Assembly (NCBI RefSeq): GCF_000377905.1
Contig: NZ_KB898873.1
Coordinates: 62,001-126,000 of the forward strand
Source: Thioalkalivibrio sp. ALMg11
GTDB lineage: Bacteria; Pseudomonadota; Gammaproteobacteria; Ectothiorhodospirales; Ectothiorhodospiraceae
Length of the DNA stretch: 64,000 nt
Direction of reading: 5' to 3'
Both the position numbers and the translations under genes were made by a program. Below, one piece after another: positions 13,935 through 22,831 of this stretch. Under the pieces are notes generated by a model. It made no database searches. It saw only the letters and a list, made by a program, of their open reading frames with translations, and was not told the DNA's origin. Within the stretch, counting starts at the first letter, position 1; each line of letters begins with the position of its first letter.

Positions 13935-15035
13935 ATGCGTTTCGACCTGTTCCACGAGCTCTCGGTACCGGACTTCCTGCACACCTCCGAAGCGGAGGTG
14001 CTGGAGAACACCCTGCGCCTGTGGGAGCGCGCCGATCGCCTCGGCTTCGGCACCGCCTGGCTGGTGGAGCACCACCTGATGCCGGAATTTTCCCACTCCA
14101 CCGCGCCGGACCTGGTGCTGGCGGCGGCCAGCCAGCGTACCAAACGCCTGCGCCTGGGCCTGGGCGTGGTCCCGCTGCCCTACCACCACCCGCTGCGGGT
14201 GGCGCAGCGAGTCGGCATGCTGGACCAGCTCTCCGGCGGGCGCCTTGATCTGGGCATCGGGCGCGGCTTCTCGCCGCGCGAATATGCCACATTCGGGGCC
14301 GAGATGAGCGAGTCGCGCGCGCGGGTGGATGCCGGCCTCGACGCGCTGCGCCAGGCCTTCGCCACCGGCCGCATCACCCAGGACGGGCCGTTCCATCACC
14401 TGGACGACGTGCCCGTGATGCCGCGACCGGTGCAGGACCCTCATCCGCCGATCTGGACCGCCGCGGTCAGCCCGGAGTCCTTCACCTGGGCGGCGGAACA
14501 GGGCATCGGCGCGCTGGCCGGGCCCTTCAAGCCCTGGCAGATGATCCGCGAGGACATCCGCCTGTACCACGAGGCCTGGGACGCATCGCGCACGGACGTC
14601 GCCCATCCGCCCCGGGTCGGCATGACCCTGGGTGTACTGTGCCTGCCGGACGGCAAGCGTGCCCGGCGCGAGGCCAAGCCGGCCTTCGAATGGTTCTACC
14701 GCCACATGTTCCAGCAGACCCTGCCGGTTCTGGAACGCCTGATCGAGGGCTACGACTACTACCGCTCGCTCGGCCGCTTCCGCCACCTGGTCAAGGCCGG
14801 GATCAACCTGAAGGTCCTCGACATGCTGGGCATGACGCTCGTCGGCACCCCCGCCGAATGTCGCGAACGTATCGAAGGCCTGCGTGCGGCCGGGGTCGAC
14901 CAGGTCCTGCTCGCCTTCGGCGCCGGGGCCGTTCCGCATGCGCTGGCCGAGGAGTCCATGGACTGCTTCGCCGAAGAGGTCATGCCCGCGTTTGCCGATT
15001 CGACCCCGGTCGCGGCCGCCCGCACCGCGCCTTAA
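13935..15035 (+). CDS. Luciferase-like (LLM) flavin-dependent oxidoreductase
   Basis: FMN/F420-type monooxygenase-fold enzyme of 366 aa; substrate unknown. The ATG at 13935 begins the family-like MRFDLFHELSVPDF. Seen: the TIM-barrel opening DRLGFGTAWLVEHHLMPEF (about 34-52), RLRLGLGVVPLPYHHPLRVA and RLDLGIGRGFSPREYATFG, all typical of bacterial luciferase relatives, with a C-terminal GTPAECRERIEGLRAAG. The epimerase gene follows after 3 bp, so the two are probably one transcription unit. Confidence 0.88.
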   Translation: MRFDLFHELSVPDFLHTSEAEVLENTLRLWERADRLGFGTAWLVEHHLMPEFSHSTAPDLVLAAASQRTKRLRLGLGVVPLPYHHPLRVAQRVGMLDQLSGGRLDLGIGRGFSPREYATFGAEMSESRARVDAGLDALRQAFATGRITQDGPFHHLDDVPVMPRPVQDPHPPIWTAAVSPESFTWAAEQGIGALAGPFKPWQMIREDIRLYHEAWDASRTDVAHPPRVGMTLGVLCLPDGKRARREAKPAFEWFYRHMFQQTLPVLERLIEGYDYYRSLGRFRHLVKAGINLKVLDMLGMTLVGTPAECRERIEGLRAAGVDQVLLAFGAGAVPHALAEESMDCFAEEVMPAFADSTPVAAARTAP

Positions 15036-15038
15036 TCA

Positions 15039-15971
15039 ATGTACATCGCCGTGACCGGCGCCGCCGGACGCCTGGGGCAGGTCCTGTTGCCCGCTCTGGC
15101 GCGCGAGCCGGCCATCCAGCACATCCTCGCACTGGACCGGGCCGCGCCGGCGCTGCCACCCCGCGGAGACGGCGCGGAAATCGAGGCGCGCGTGCTCGAC
15201 CTGGCGCAACTCCAGCCGGAGGACCTGGCCGGGGTGGACACCCTGGTGCACCTGGCCTTTCAGTTAATGGGCGGTCACGGGGGGCGCCGCCGGCATGACC
15301 GCACCTGGGTCCGCCAGCAGAACGTCGCCCTGAGCCAGCAGGTGTTCCACGCGGCCGTCACGGCCGGTGTCCGCCACATCGTGTTCGTGTCCAGCGCCGC
15401 GGTCTACGGCCCCTGGCCGGACAGCCCGCAGCCGCTCCGCGAGGACCACCCCACCCGGCCGCGCTTCGCCTATGCCGAGGACAAGGTCGCCGTCGAGCAG
15501 GCCCTGCTCGCACTCGCCCGCGAGCACCCCGGGTGCCGCGTGACCGTCCTGCGCCCGCCCGCGATCATCGGCCCGCACGCCCACCCGCTGTTGCTGCAGA
15601 TCGCCCGCGGGCGGCTCTACCCCACCGGCGGCGAGCAGCCGGTGCAGGTCCTGTGGGAGGACGATGCCGCCGCCGCAATCGTGCGCAGCGTCACAACCCA
15701 CACGGCGGGCACCTTCAACCTGGGCGCCGAACCCGCCTGGTCGCTGCGGGCAATGGCACGCCACCAGCGGCGCTGGGGGATCCCGGTGCCACTGGGCCTG
15801 ATCCGTACCCTGCACCCGCTGACCTGGCGCCTGACCGCCCACGCTGGGGACCCGGGATGGGTCCGCGGGCTGGACGGCCCGTTGGTGCTGGACTGCACCC
15901 GCGCCCGCGAGCAGCTCGGTTGGACACCGCAGGTGACCACCGCCGAGTGCCTGGAGCGCCTGCGCTGCTGA
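15039..15971 (+). CDS. NAD-dependent epimerase/dehydratase (extended SDR)
   Basis: Extended short-chain dehydrogenase of 310 aa, probably acting on a nucleotide sugar or related substrate. Seen: the Rossmann dinucleotide motif TGAAGRLGQ (about 6-14), VDTLVHLAFQ, VFVSSAAVYG (about 111-120), and YAEDKVAVEQ in place of the usual YxxxK, with Tyr and Lys present as Y-A-E-D-K. The C-terminus ends LGWTPQVTTAECLERL as in many epimerases. It follows the LLM oxidoreductase by 3 bp. The substrate cannot be deduced. Confidence 0.85.
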   Translation: MYIAVTGAAGRLGQVLLPALAREPAIQHILALDRAAPALPPRGDGAEIEARVLDLAQLQPEDLAGVDTLVHLAFQLMGGHGGRRRHDRTWVRQQNVALSQQVFHAAVTAGVRHIVFVSSAAVYGPWPDSPQPLREDHPTRPRFAYAEDKVAVEQALLALAREHPGCRVTVLRPPAIIGPHAHPLLLQIARGRLYPTGGEQPVQVLWEDDAAAAIVRSVTTHTAGTFNLGAEPAWSLRAMARHQRRWGIPVPLGLIRTLHPLTWRLTAHAGDPGWVRGLDGPLVLDCTRAREQLGWTPQVTTAECLERLRC

Positions 15972-15995
15972 AACCGCAACCCGATCGGCTACAAT
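15968..15995 (+). promoter_or_regulatory. Sigma-70 promoter candidate for the yrbG-kdsD-lpt run
   Basis: CTGAAA (15968-15973) as a -35 box and TACAAT (15990-15995) as a -10 box with a 16-bp spacer, 34 bp upstream of the antiporter ATG. The -10 match is strong and the -35 moderate. It overlaps the last codon of the epimerase gene. Confidence 0.5.
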
Positions 15996-16028
15996 CGCGG
16001 GCCTGACTCTCCCCGGACCTGACTGTCC

Positions 16029-17006
16029 ATGGTGCTACCCGTTGTCGCCATCCTCGGCGGGCTGATCCTGCTGACCTGGAGCGCCGACCGCTTCGTCTTC
16101 GGCGCCTCGGCCCTGGCCCGCGGTCTGGGGGTCAGCCCGCTGATCATCGGCCTGACCATCGTCGCCTTCGGGACCTCGGCCCCGGAGATCGTGGTCTCGG
16201 TCCTCGCCAGCCTGCAGGGCAACCCGGGGCTGGCCGTAGGCAACGCCATCGGCTCGAATGTCGCCAACATCGCGCTGGTGCTGGGTGCTGCGGCCCTGGT
16301 CGCGCCGCTGGCAATCGGGCGCGGCATGGTTCGGCGCGAACTGCCGATCCTGCTGCTGGTCAGCTTCGGCGTACTGCTCCTGCTGGTGGACGGCGAACTG
16401 GGTCGGCTGGAAGGCATCGGGTTGCTGGCTGGACTGGTCGCATTCACCGTCTGGATGGCCGTCAGTGCGCGGCGCGCCCGGCCGGCTCCACATGACGACA
16501 CCCCCGAGGTGGTGCGCGGCATGGTCGAGACGATCCCGGAGGGCGGCCGCCTCGCCCCCGCTATCGCCTGGCTGGTCTTCGGACTGCTGTTCCTTCTGGC
16601 CAGCAGCCAGGCCCTGGTCTGGGGCGCGGTCGAGATCGCCGGGCAACTGGGGATCAGCGACCTGGTCATCGGCCTGACCATCGTCGCGGTGGGCACCAGC
16701 CTGCCGGAACTGGCCACTTCGGTGGTCGCCGCCTTCCGCCGCGAGGCGGGGCTGGCGATCGGGAACGTGGTCGGCTCCAATCTGTTCAACCTGCTGGCGG
16801 TACTGGCGGTGCCGGCCCTGATCGCACCGCTGGCAATCGACGCCGACGTGCTGACGCGCGACTATCCGGTGATGCTGGCATTGACGGTGGCCCTGTTCCT
16901 GATCGCGCTGGGTCGCCGCGGGCAGATCCTGCGCTGGCAGGGCGCCCTTCTCCTCGTCGCCTTCGCAAGCTACCTTGTCTACCTGGGAATTACGGCTACT
17001 GCATGA
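16029..17006 (+). CDS. yrbG: Calcium/sodium antiporter of the YrbG (CaCA) family
   Basis: Inner-membrane cation exchanger (325 aa) with about ten transmembrane segments in two inverted halves. Seen: both alpha repeats, GLTIVAFGTSAPEIVVSV (about 46-63) with GNAIGSNVANIALVLG after it, and GLTIVAVGTSLPELATSV (about 214-231) with GNVVGSNLFNLLAVL. The acidic residues in the GTSxPE motifs bind the ions in this family. The stop overlaps the kdsD start by 4 bp. yrbG next to kdsD is the conserved gammaproteobacterial order. Confidence 0.95.
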   Translation: MVLPVVAILGGLILLTWSADRFVFGASALARGLGVSPLIIGLTIVAFGTSAPEIVVSVLASLQGNPGLAVGNAIGSNVANIALVLGAAALVAPLAIGRGMVRRELPILLLVSFGVLLLLVDGELGRLEGIGLLAGLVAFTVWMAVSARRARPAPHDDTPEVVRGMVETIPEGGRLAPAIAWLVFGLLFLLASSQALVWGAVEIAGQLGISDLVIGLTIVAVGTSLPELATSVVAAFRREAGLAIGNVVGSNLFNLLAVLAVPALIAPLAIDADVLTRDYPVMLALTVALFLIALGRRGQILRWQGALLLVAFASYLVYLGITATA

Positions 17007-17980
17007 ACTTCAACCCCGAAACCACCCGCACGCTGGCGCTGGCCGTCCTCAATGACGAGGCCGAGGCCGTGCGCAATCTCGCTCAGCGCATCGACGACCG
17101 CTTCCTCGAGGCCTGCCGCTGTATCCTCGCGTGCAAGGGCCGCGTGATCGTCACCGGCATGGGCAAGTCCGGGCACATCGGCAGCAAGCTGGCCGCGACC
17201 CTGGCCTCCACCGGCACACCGGCCTTCTTCGTGCATCCGGGCGAGGCCAGTCACGGCGATCTCGGCATGATCACCCGCGAGGACGTGGTCATCGCCCTGT
17301 CGAACTCCGGCGAGACCGACGAGATCATCACCATCCTGCCGCTGATCCGGCGCCTGGGCGTGCCCCTGATCGCGATGACCGGCAACCCCGGCTCGCGCCT
17401 GGGCGCGGATGCCACCGTGCACCTGGATGTCAGCGTCGAGCGCGAGGCCTGCCCGCTGGGCCTGGCCCCCACCTCCAGCACCACCGCGGCACTGGCGATG
17501 GGCGACGCCCTGGCGATCGCGGTGCTGGATGCGCGCGGCTTCACCGCCAACGACTTTGCCCGCTCGCATCCGGGCGGCCGCCTCGGCCGGCGCCTGCTGG
17601 TACATGTCGCCGACATCATGCACACCGGCGCCGCGATCCCGCGCATCAGCCCCGAGGCCCCGCTCAAGGACGCCCTGTTCGAGATCACCCGCAAGGGCCT
17701 GGGGCTGGTGATCATCACCGATGGCGACGACCGCATCCAGGGCGTGTTCACCGATGGCGACCTGCGCCGCACGCTGGACGCCGGACACAGCCTGGATGCG
17801 CTGACCATCGGCGCGGCGATGACCACTGGCGGCCACACCGCGCAGCCCGACTGGCTGGCTGCGGAGGCCCTGGAGACCATGGAGAGCCGGCGCATCAGCG
17901 CCCTGCCCGTCACCGATGCCGAGCAGCGCCTGGTCGGCGTGATCAACATGCACGACCTGCTGCGCGCCGGGGTGGCGTGA
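17003..17980 (+). CDS. kdsD: Arabinose-5-phosphate isomerase
   Basis: Converts ribulose 5-phosphate to arabinose 5-phosphate, the precursor of KDO in LPS; cytosolic, 325 aa. Seen: an SIS domain with VTGMGKSGHIGSKLAATLAS (about 50-69) and LSNSGETDEI (about 99-108), then two CBS domains starting near DIMHTGAAIP and ending LVGVINMHDLLRAG. The kdsC start overlaps the stop, so the pair is translationally coupled. Confidence 0.96.
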   Translation: MNFNPETTRTLALAVLNDEAEAVRNLAQRIDDRFLEACRCILACKGRVIVTGMGKSGHIGSKLAATLASTGTPAFFVHPGEASHGDLGMITREDVVIALSNSGETDEIITILPLIRRLGVPLIAMTGNPGSRLGADATVHLDVSVEREACPLGLAPTSSTTAALAMGDALAIAVLDARGFTANDFARSHPGGRLGRRLLVHVADIMHTGAAIPRISPEAPLKDALFEITRKGLGLVIITDGDDRIQGVFTDGDLRRTLDAGHSLDALTIGAAMTTGGHTAQPDWLAAEALETMESRRISALPVTDAEQRLVGVINMHDLLRAGVA

Positions 17981-18519
17981 TGAACCTGGATACCACCACC
18001 CTGCGCACCCGCCAGCAGGCCGTTCGCCTGCTAATCCTGGACGTGGACGGCGTGCTGACCGACGGCAGCCTGTTCCTCGGCGACGGCGGCGAACAGTACA
18101 AGGCCTTCAACAGCCGCGACGGCCACGGCATCCGCCTGGCCCTGGACGGCGGCATCGAGATCGCCATCCTCACCGGGCGCACCTCCGGCGTGGTCGAGCA
18201 CCGCATGCGCGATCTCGGCGTAGAGCACCTGATCCAGGGCCGCCGTGACAAGGGCGAGGCCCTGCACGAGCTGCTGCAGCGCACCGGCCACGACCCCGCC
18301 GAAACGGCCTTCATGGGCGACGACATCGTGGATCTTCCGGCGATGCGGCGGGTCGGGCTCGGGATCGCGGTCGGCGACGCCCACCCGCTGGTGCGCCAGC
18401 ATGCCCAGTGGGTGACCGCGGCCCACGGTGGGCGCGGGGCCGTGCGCGAGGCCTGCGAGGACCTGCTGGCCGCGCAGAACCGGCTCGACGCGCTATTCGA
18501 GACCTACCTGAACGGATGA
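17980..18519 (+). CDS. kdsC: KDO-8-phosphate phosphatase
   Basis: HAD-family phosphatase (179 aa) releasing KDO from KDO 8-phosphate in LPS synthesis. Seen: motif I LLILDVDGVLTDG (about 17-29) with both catalytic aspartates, motif II region ILTGRTSGVVEHR, and motif III AFMGDDIVDLPAM (about 109-121). The compact cap-less length is typical. Start and stop overlap the neighbouring kdsD and lptC genes. Confidence 0.96.
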   Translation: MNLDTTTLRTRQQAVRLLILDVDGVLTDGSLFLGDGGEQYKAFNSRDGHGIRLALDGGIEIAILTGRTSGVVEHRMRDLGVEHLIQGRRDKGEALHELLQRTGHDPAETAFMGDDIVDLPAMRRVGLGIAVGDAHPLVRQHAQWVTAAHGGRGAVREACEDLLAAQNRLDALFETYLNG

Positions 18520-19097
18520 GCCACAGGACTCGCAGCCAATTCGGATGGGCCCTGGCCATGCTCGTTTTCGCGGCCGTACCCCTGGCGCAGGCCGAGGTGA
18601 GCCCGCCCGAGGGCGAGGTCACGCTGCAGATCGACAGCTTCACCCTGCATGCCACCGGCGACGACGGCGAACTGGCCCATCGTCTGCGCGGAACCCGCCT
18701 GCGCGAATTCGGGCGCGACGGCCCCCAGTGGGTGGACGACCCGGACCTCGACCTGTTCGCCGAGGGCGGTATCGAATGGCGCTGGACCGCCCCCGCCGCG
18801 CTGCATCGCCCGGCCGCCGAGACGCTGGATCTGATCGGCCCTACCCACGGCGTACAGCCGCCCCGCGGCGAGCGCGTGGAGACCATCATCGATTCGCGGG
18901 ATGTCCGCGTTGCCACCGACACCATGGTCGCCACCTCGGATGCCCTTTCGACCCTGAACCAGCCGGGCCTGTTCCAGCGCGGCACCGGTCTGCGCGTCGA
19001 CTCGCGAGGGGATACCATAGAGCTGTTCCATGACGTGTATTCGCTCTACAGCGAGACGAGCGAGGAGGAGCCCGCGCATGACCCTGAAGCCCCATAG
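18516..19097 (+). CDS. lptC: LPS export protein LptC
   Basis: Bitopic inner-membrane component (193 aa) of the Lpt bridge that receives LPS from LptB2FG. The ATG at 18516 overlaps the kdsC stop. Seen: an N-terminal hydrophobic segment (about 10-24), then a beta-jellyroll domain with GTRLREFG near 62 and THGVQPPRGERVETIIDSRD, similar to LptC's repeated OstA-like strands. Sequence identity in this family is low, so the call leans on position between kdsC and lptA. Overlaps lptA by 20 bp. Confidence 0.88.
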   Translation: MSHRTRSQFGWALAMLVFAAVPLAQAEVSPPEGEVTLQIDSFTLHATGDDGELAHRLRGTRLREFGRDGPQWVDDPDLDLFAEGGIEWRWTAPAALHRPAAETLDLIGPTHGVQPPRGERVETIIDSRDVRVATDTMVATSDALSTLNQPGLFQRGTGLRVDSRGDTIELFHDVYSLYSETSEEEPAHDPEAP

Positions 19098-19617
19098 CCT
19101 TCGCCACGGCCCGGTCCACTCGGGCGCCCGCGCGGCGGCGCTCCTGCTGCTCGGCCTGCTGGCCGCGCCCGCGCTCGCCCAGCAGGGCTCGGGCCCGGCG
19201 CTGCCGGTGGAGATCACCGCCGACCGCGCGGAGATGGACGAACGCCAGGGTCTGGGGACCTACACCGGGGACGTGATCGTGATCCGCGGCGACATGACCC
19301 TGGAGGCCGACAAGGTCTACGTGCGCACCCGCGATCGCCGCCCCTACGAGATGGAGGCCCACGGCGAGCCGGCACGACTGGAATCTCCCGATCCCGAAAC
19401 CGGCGAGATGCGCATTGCCACCGCCCTGCGCATCGACTACCTGCTCAACGAGGACCGCGTAATCCTCACTGACCAGGCCCACGTGATCACCTCCAACGAG
19501 GAGGCGCGCGGCAAGCGCATCACCTACGACCTGACGACCGACGTGATCGAGGCGGAGCGCGGCGAAGGCGAGAGCGAGCGCGTGCGCATCACCATCCAGC
19601 CGCGCGACGACGAATGA
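19078..19617 (+). CDS. lptA: LPS transport periplasmic protein LptA
   Basis: Periplasmic OstA/LptA jellyroll protein (179 aa) forming the filament that carries LPS to the outer membrane. Seen: signal peptide ([15 protein letters not shown], cleavage near residue 38), then [20 protein letters not shown] (about 46-65) and alternating beta strands. The ATG at 19078 gives a normal signal peptide; its stop overlaps lptB by 4 bp. Confidence 0.92.
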   Translation: MTLKPHSLRHGPVHSGARAAALLLLGLLAAPALAQQGSGPALPVEITADRAEMDERQGLGTYTGDVIVIRGDMTLEADKVYVRTRDRRPYEMEAHGEPARLESPDPETGEMRIATALRIDYLLNEDRVILTDQAHVITSNEEARGKRITYDLTTDVIEAERGEGESERVRITIQPRDDE

Positions 19618-20384
19618 GCGCAGCCGCCCCCAGCCCGGCCGCAACACCGGCACAGACCAGCGACCGCCTGGTCGGGCGCGAACTGACCAAACGCTACGGC
19701 AAGCGCACGGTGCTGGACCAGGTCGACGTGGACCTGGCACCCGGGGAGGTCGTCGGCTTGTTGGGCCCGAACGGGGCCGGCAAGACCACCTGCTTCTACA
19801 GCCTGGTCGGGCTGATCCGCCCCAATGCCGGACGCATCACCCTGGGCGAACGCGACATCACCCGCGCGCCCATCCACGTGCGCGCCCGCGCGGGCCTCGG
19901 CTACCTGCCGCAGGAGGCCTCGATTTTTCGCCGCCTGAGCGTGTGGGACAACCTGCAGGCCGTGCTGGAGCTGCGCCCCGGGCTGGATCGCCACGAGCGC
20001 CGCCGCATTGGCGACGCCCTGATCGAGGAGTTCCAGCTGGAGACCGTGCGCCACAGCCCCGGCATCGCGCTGTCCGGTGGCGAACGCCGCCGGGCCGAGA
20101 TCGCCCGCGCCCTCGCCGGGGACCCGCGCTTTATCTGCCTGGACGAACCCTTCGCCGGGGTGGATCCGATCTCGGTGGGCGATATTCAGGACGTCATTCG
20201 GCATCTCGCCCAGCGCGGCATCGGCGTACTGATCTCCGATCACAACGTGCGCGAAACCCTCGGCATCTGCCACAGGGCCTATATTCTGAGCGAGGGCCGC
20301 CTGCTGGCCGCCGGGACACCGGACGAGCTGCTGGCCGATCCCCAGGTGCGCCGGGTCTATCTCGGCGAGAACTTCCGCCTGTGA
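19614..20384 (+). CDS. lptB: LPS export ABC ATPase LptB
   Basis: Cytoplasmic ATPase (256 aa) powering LPS extraction by LptB2FG. Seen: Walker [10 protein letters not shown] (about 51-59), Q-loop LPQEASIF, signature [16 protein letters not shown] (about 152-167), Walker [13 protein letters not shown] and switch histidine ISDHN. It has about 15 extra N-terminal residues relative to E. coli LptB. rpoN follows after 88 bp, the standard order. Confidence 0.97.
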   Translation: MSAAAPSPAATPAQTSDRLVGRELTKRYGKRTVLDQVDVDLAPGEVVGLLGPNGAGKTTCFYSLVGLIRPNAGRITLGERDITRAPIHVRARAGLGYLPQEASIFRRLSVWDNLQAVLELRPGLDRHERRRIGDALIEEFQLETVRHSPGIALSGGERRRAEIARALAGDPRFICLDEPFAGVDPISVGDIQDVIRHLAQRGIGVLISDHNVRETLGICHRAYILSEGRLLAAGTPDELLADPQVRRVYLGENFRL

Positions 20385-20472
20385 AAGCGACCCCCATGCG
20401 GCCCGGTCGGTGCACAAACCACAAGGCAGGCTTTAAGATTCCACTAATGCTCACCCTCGCTCCGAATACGCG

Positions 20473-21957
20473 ATGCTGAAACCCGGCCTGAATCTGCAGC
20501 TGGGTCAGACGCTGACCATGACCCCGCAACTGCAGCAGGCGATCCGCCTGCTGCAGCTGTCCACGCTGGAGCTGCAGGTGGAGATCCAGCAGGCCCTGGA
20601 GAGCAACCCCATGCTCGAACAGGTGGAGGACGAGGACGCCGACACCCCCACCGAGCGCCTGGATCAGGAGGGCGAGCTGGTGGAAGGCGATCGCATGGAG
20701 GCGACTACCACCAGTGACGACGTGATCCCCGAGGAACTGACCACCGACAGCCGCTGGGACGACATCTACGAGCCGGCGCCGACACCCAACAAGGGCGTGG
20801 ATGACCGCGACCCGCTGGAAAACACCAGCGACGACGGCGGCGAGGGCCTGCAGGATCACCTACTGTGGCAGCTGCATCTGAGCCATCTGACACCACGCGA
20901 CCAACGCATCGGTGCTGCCCTGATCGACACCATCAGCCCCGACGGCTATCTCGAGGGTGACCTGGAAACCCTGGCCGAGACCATCAGCCGCGGCGAGGAC
21001 GAAACCGTCGGCGTCGACGAGGTCGAAGCGGTGCTCCACTGGATCCAGCAGTGCGACCCGCTGGGAGTCGGCGCGCGCAACCTGCGCGAGTGCCTGGAGA
21101 TTCAGCTGCGCGAACTGGCCCCGGACGCCCCGGCCCGCGAGGCCGCACGGGCGATCCTGGAACACGGCATGGACAGCCTCGGCAAGCGCGACTACAAGGC
21201 CCTGCAGCGCCAGTCCGGCGTACGCGACCCGGACGAACTGGCACGGGCACTGGATCTGATCCGCACCCTGAACCCGCGCCCCGGCGCACAGATCAGCTCC
21301 GCCACCTCGGAATACGTGGTCCCGGATGTCTACGTGCGCCACACCACCGAGGGCTGGCGCGTGGATCTAAACCCGGAGATCGCACCGCGCATCCGCATCA
21401 ACGACCTCTACGCCGGCATGGTGCGCCAGGTCTCGGATGCCCGCGACAGCGCCTTTATGCGCGACCAGCTGCAGGAGGCACGCTGGTTCCTGAAGAGCCT
21501 GCATAGCCGCAACGACACCCTGCTGCGGGTCGCCGAGGCAATCGTCCATCGCCAGCAGGGCTTTCTCGAGCATGGCGATGTCGCGATGCAGCCGCTGATC
21601 CTGCGCGACATCGCCGAGACCCTGGAGATGCACGAATCGACCATCTCGCGGGTGACGACGCAGAAGTACATGCACACCCCGCGCGGGGTCTTCGAGTTCA
21701 AGTATTTCTTCTCCAGCCATGTCGGCACCAATGACGGCGGCGAGTGTTCCGCCACCGCCATCCGTGCCATGATTCGCGAATTGATTGGCGACGAACCCCC
21801 GAACAAGCCGCTCAGCGATGCCCGGCTCGCCCAGGTCCTGTCGGACCGGGGCATCAACGTGGCGCGCCGCACCGTGGCCAAGTACCGCGAGGCGATGCAC
21901 ATCCCTTCATCCAGCGAACGCCGGCAGATGGCCTCGATGCCTACCGGCAGCAAGTGA
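20473..21957 (+). CDS. rpoN: RNA polymerase sigma-54 factor
   Basis: Alternative sigma factor (494 aa) for enhancer-dependent promoters. Seen: glutamine/leucine-rich region I at the N-terminus (QTLTMTPQLQQAIRLLQLS, about 15-33), an acidic region II (about 50-110), the core-binding domain, an HTH near 380-400 (HESTISRVTTQKYMHTPRG) and the RpoN box ARRTVAKYRE (about 469-478) that reads the -24 element. All essential parts are intact. Confidence 0.98.
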   Translation: MLKPGLNLQLGQTLTMTPQLQQAIRLLQLSTLELQVEIQQALESNPMLEQVEDEDADTPTERLDQEGELVEGDRMEATTTSDDVIPEELTTDSRWDDIYEPAPTPNKGVDDRDPLENTSDDGGEGLQDHLLWQLHLSHLTPRDQRIGAALIDTISPDGYLEGDLETLAETISRGEDETVGVDEVEAVLHWIQQCDPLGVGARNLRECLEIQLRELAPDAPAREAARAILEHGMDSLGKRDYKALQRQSGVRDPDELARALDLIRTLNPRPGAQISSATSEYVVPDVYVRHTTEGWRVDLNPEIAPRIRINDLYAGMVRQVSDARDSAFMRDQLQEARWFLKSLHSRNDTLLRVAEAIVHRQQGFLEHGDVAMQPLILRDIAETLEMHESTISRVTTQKYMHTPRGVFEFKYFFSSHVGTNDGGECSATAIRAMIRELIGDEPPNKPLSDARLAQVLSDRGINVARRTVAKYREAMHIPSSSERRQMASMPTGSK

Positions 21958-21973
21958 CCAAGGAGTACCAACC

Positions 21974-22312
21974 ATGCAGATCAACCTGACCGGCCACCAT
22001 GTGGACATCACCGACGCCCTGCGCGACTACGTCAACGAGAAATTCGCGAAGCTGGAGCGCCACTTCGACAAGGTCATCGACGTCCACGTTGTGCTGACAC
22101 ACGAGAAGACCCGGAATCAGCACAACCAGGCCGAGGCGAATCTCCAGGTCAGCGGCAATCACATCCATGCCGAGGCCTCTCACGAGGACATGTATGCCGC
22201 GATCGACGCGCTGATCGACAAGGTTGACCGCCAGCTGATCAAGCACAAGGAAAAGGTCAAGGACCACCACCGCGCCGAAGGTGCCCAGCGCAACCGCGAG
22301 CAGGCCTCCTGA
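21974..22312 (+). CDS. hpf: Ribosome hibernation promoting factor
   Basis: Short-form HPF/YfiA-type protein (112 aa) that binds the 30S decoding site and inactivates ribosomes in stationary phase. The ATG at 21974 has AGGAG nine to thirteen bases upstream. Seen: MQINLTGHHVDITDALRDYV, the basic strand/helix core with KLERHFDKVIDVHVVL, and the C-terminal KVKDHHR. The long C-terminal dimerisation domain is absent. Conserved position between rpoN and ptsN. Confidence 0.96.
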   Translation: MQINLTGHHVDITDALRDYVNEKFAKLERHFDKVIDVHVVLTHEKTRNQHNQAEANLQVSGNHIHAEASHEDMYAAIDALIDKVDRQLIKHKEKVKDHHRAEGAQRNREQAS

Positions 22313-22315
22313 TCC

Positions 22316-22783
22316 ATGACTATTGCCGAGCTGATCACCTCCGAGCGCATTGGCCTGAAGCCCGAGTGCTCCAGCCAGAAACGGGCCCTGGAGGCCCTGG
22401 CGGAACTCCTCGCCGGCGGGGGTGACGGCGCGGGACCGGGGAGCAACGCGATCTTCGAGGCCCTGTCCGCGCGCGAAAAACTCGGATCCACCGGTCTCGG
22501 CCATGGGGTCGCGATTCCCCATGGCCGCCTGGCCGATCTCGAGGCGCCGCGCGTGGCCGTGCTGCGCCTGGAAAAGGGCGTCGATTTCGACGCCATGGAT
22601 CACGAGCCGGTCGATATCCTGATCGCACTGCTGGTCCCGGAGGCCGCCACCGGCGACCACCTCGACCTGCTGGCCCAGCTCGCCCGCGGCCTGTCGCAGC
22701 CAGATACCATCGGAGCCCTGCGCCGGGCCGGGGATGCGGCGGCCCTGGAACAGGAACTCGTGCACCGCTTCAGCGAGGGCTGA
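22316..22783 (+). CDS. ptsN: Nitrogen-PTS EIIA protein
   Basis: EIIA-Ntr (155 aa), the phosphate-accepting output protein of the nitrogen PTS, which modulates potassium transport and stress responses in related bacteria. Seen: the phosphorylatable histidine in GLGHGVAIPHGRL (about 60-72) and VDILIALLVPE. No membrane segments. It starts 3 bp after hpf and precedes hprK by 48 bp. Confidence 0.95.
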   Translation: MTIAELITSERIGLKPECSSQKRALEALAELLAGGGDGAGPGSNAIFEALSAREKLGSTGLGHGVAIPHGRLADLEAPRVAVLRLEKGVDFDAMDHEPVDILIALLVPEAATGDHLDLLAQLARGLSQPDTIGALRRAGDAAALEQELVHRFSEG

Positions 22784-22831
22784 GTCCGTGGAACCCGCCT
22801 CCAGCCCCGATCCCGGCGCGCATCGAATCCC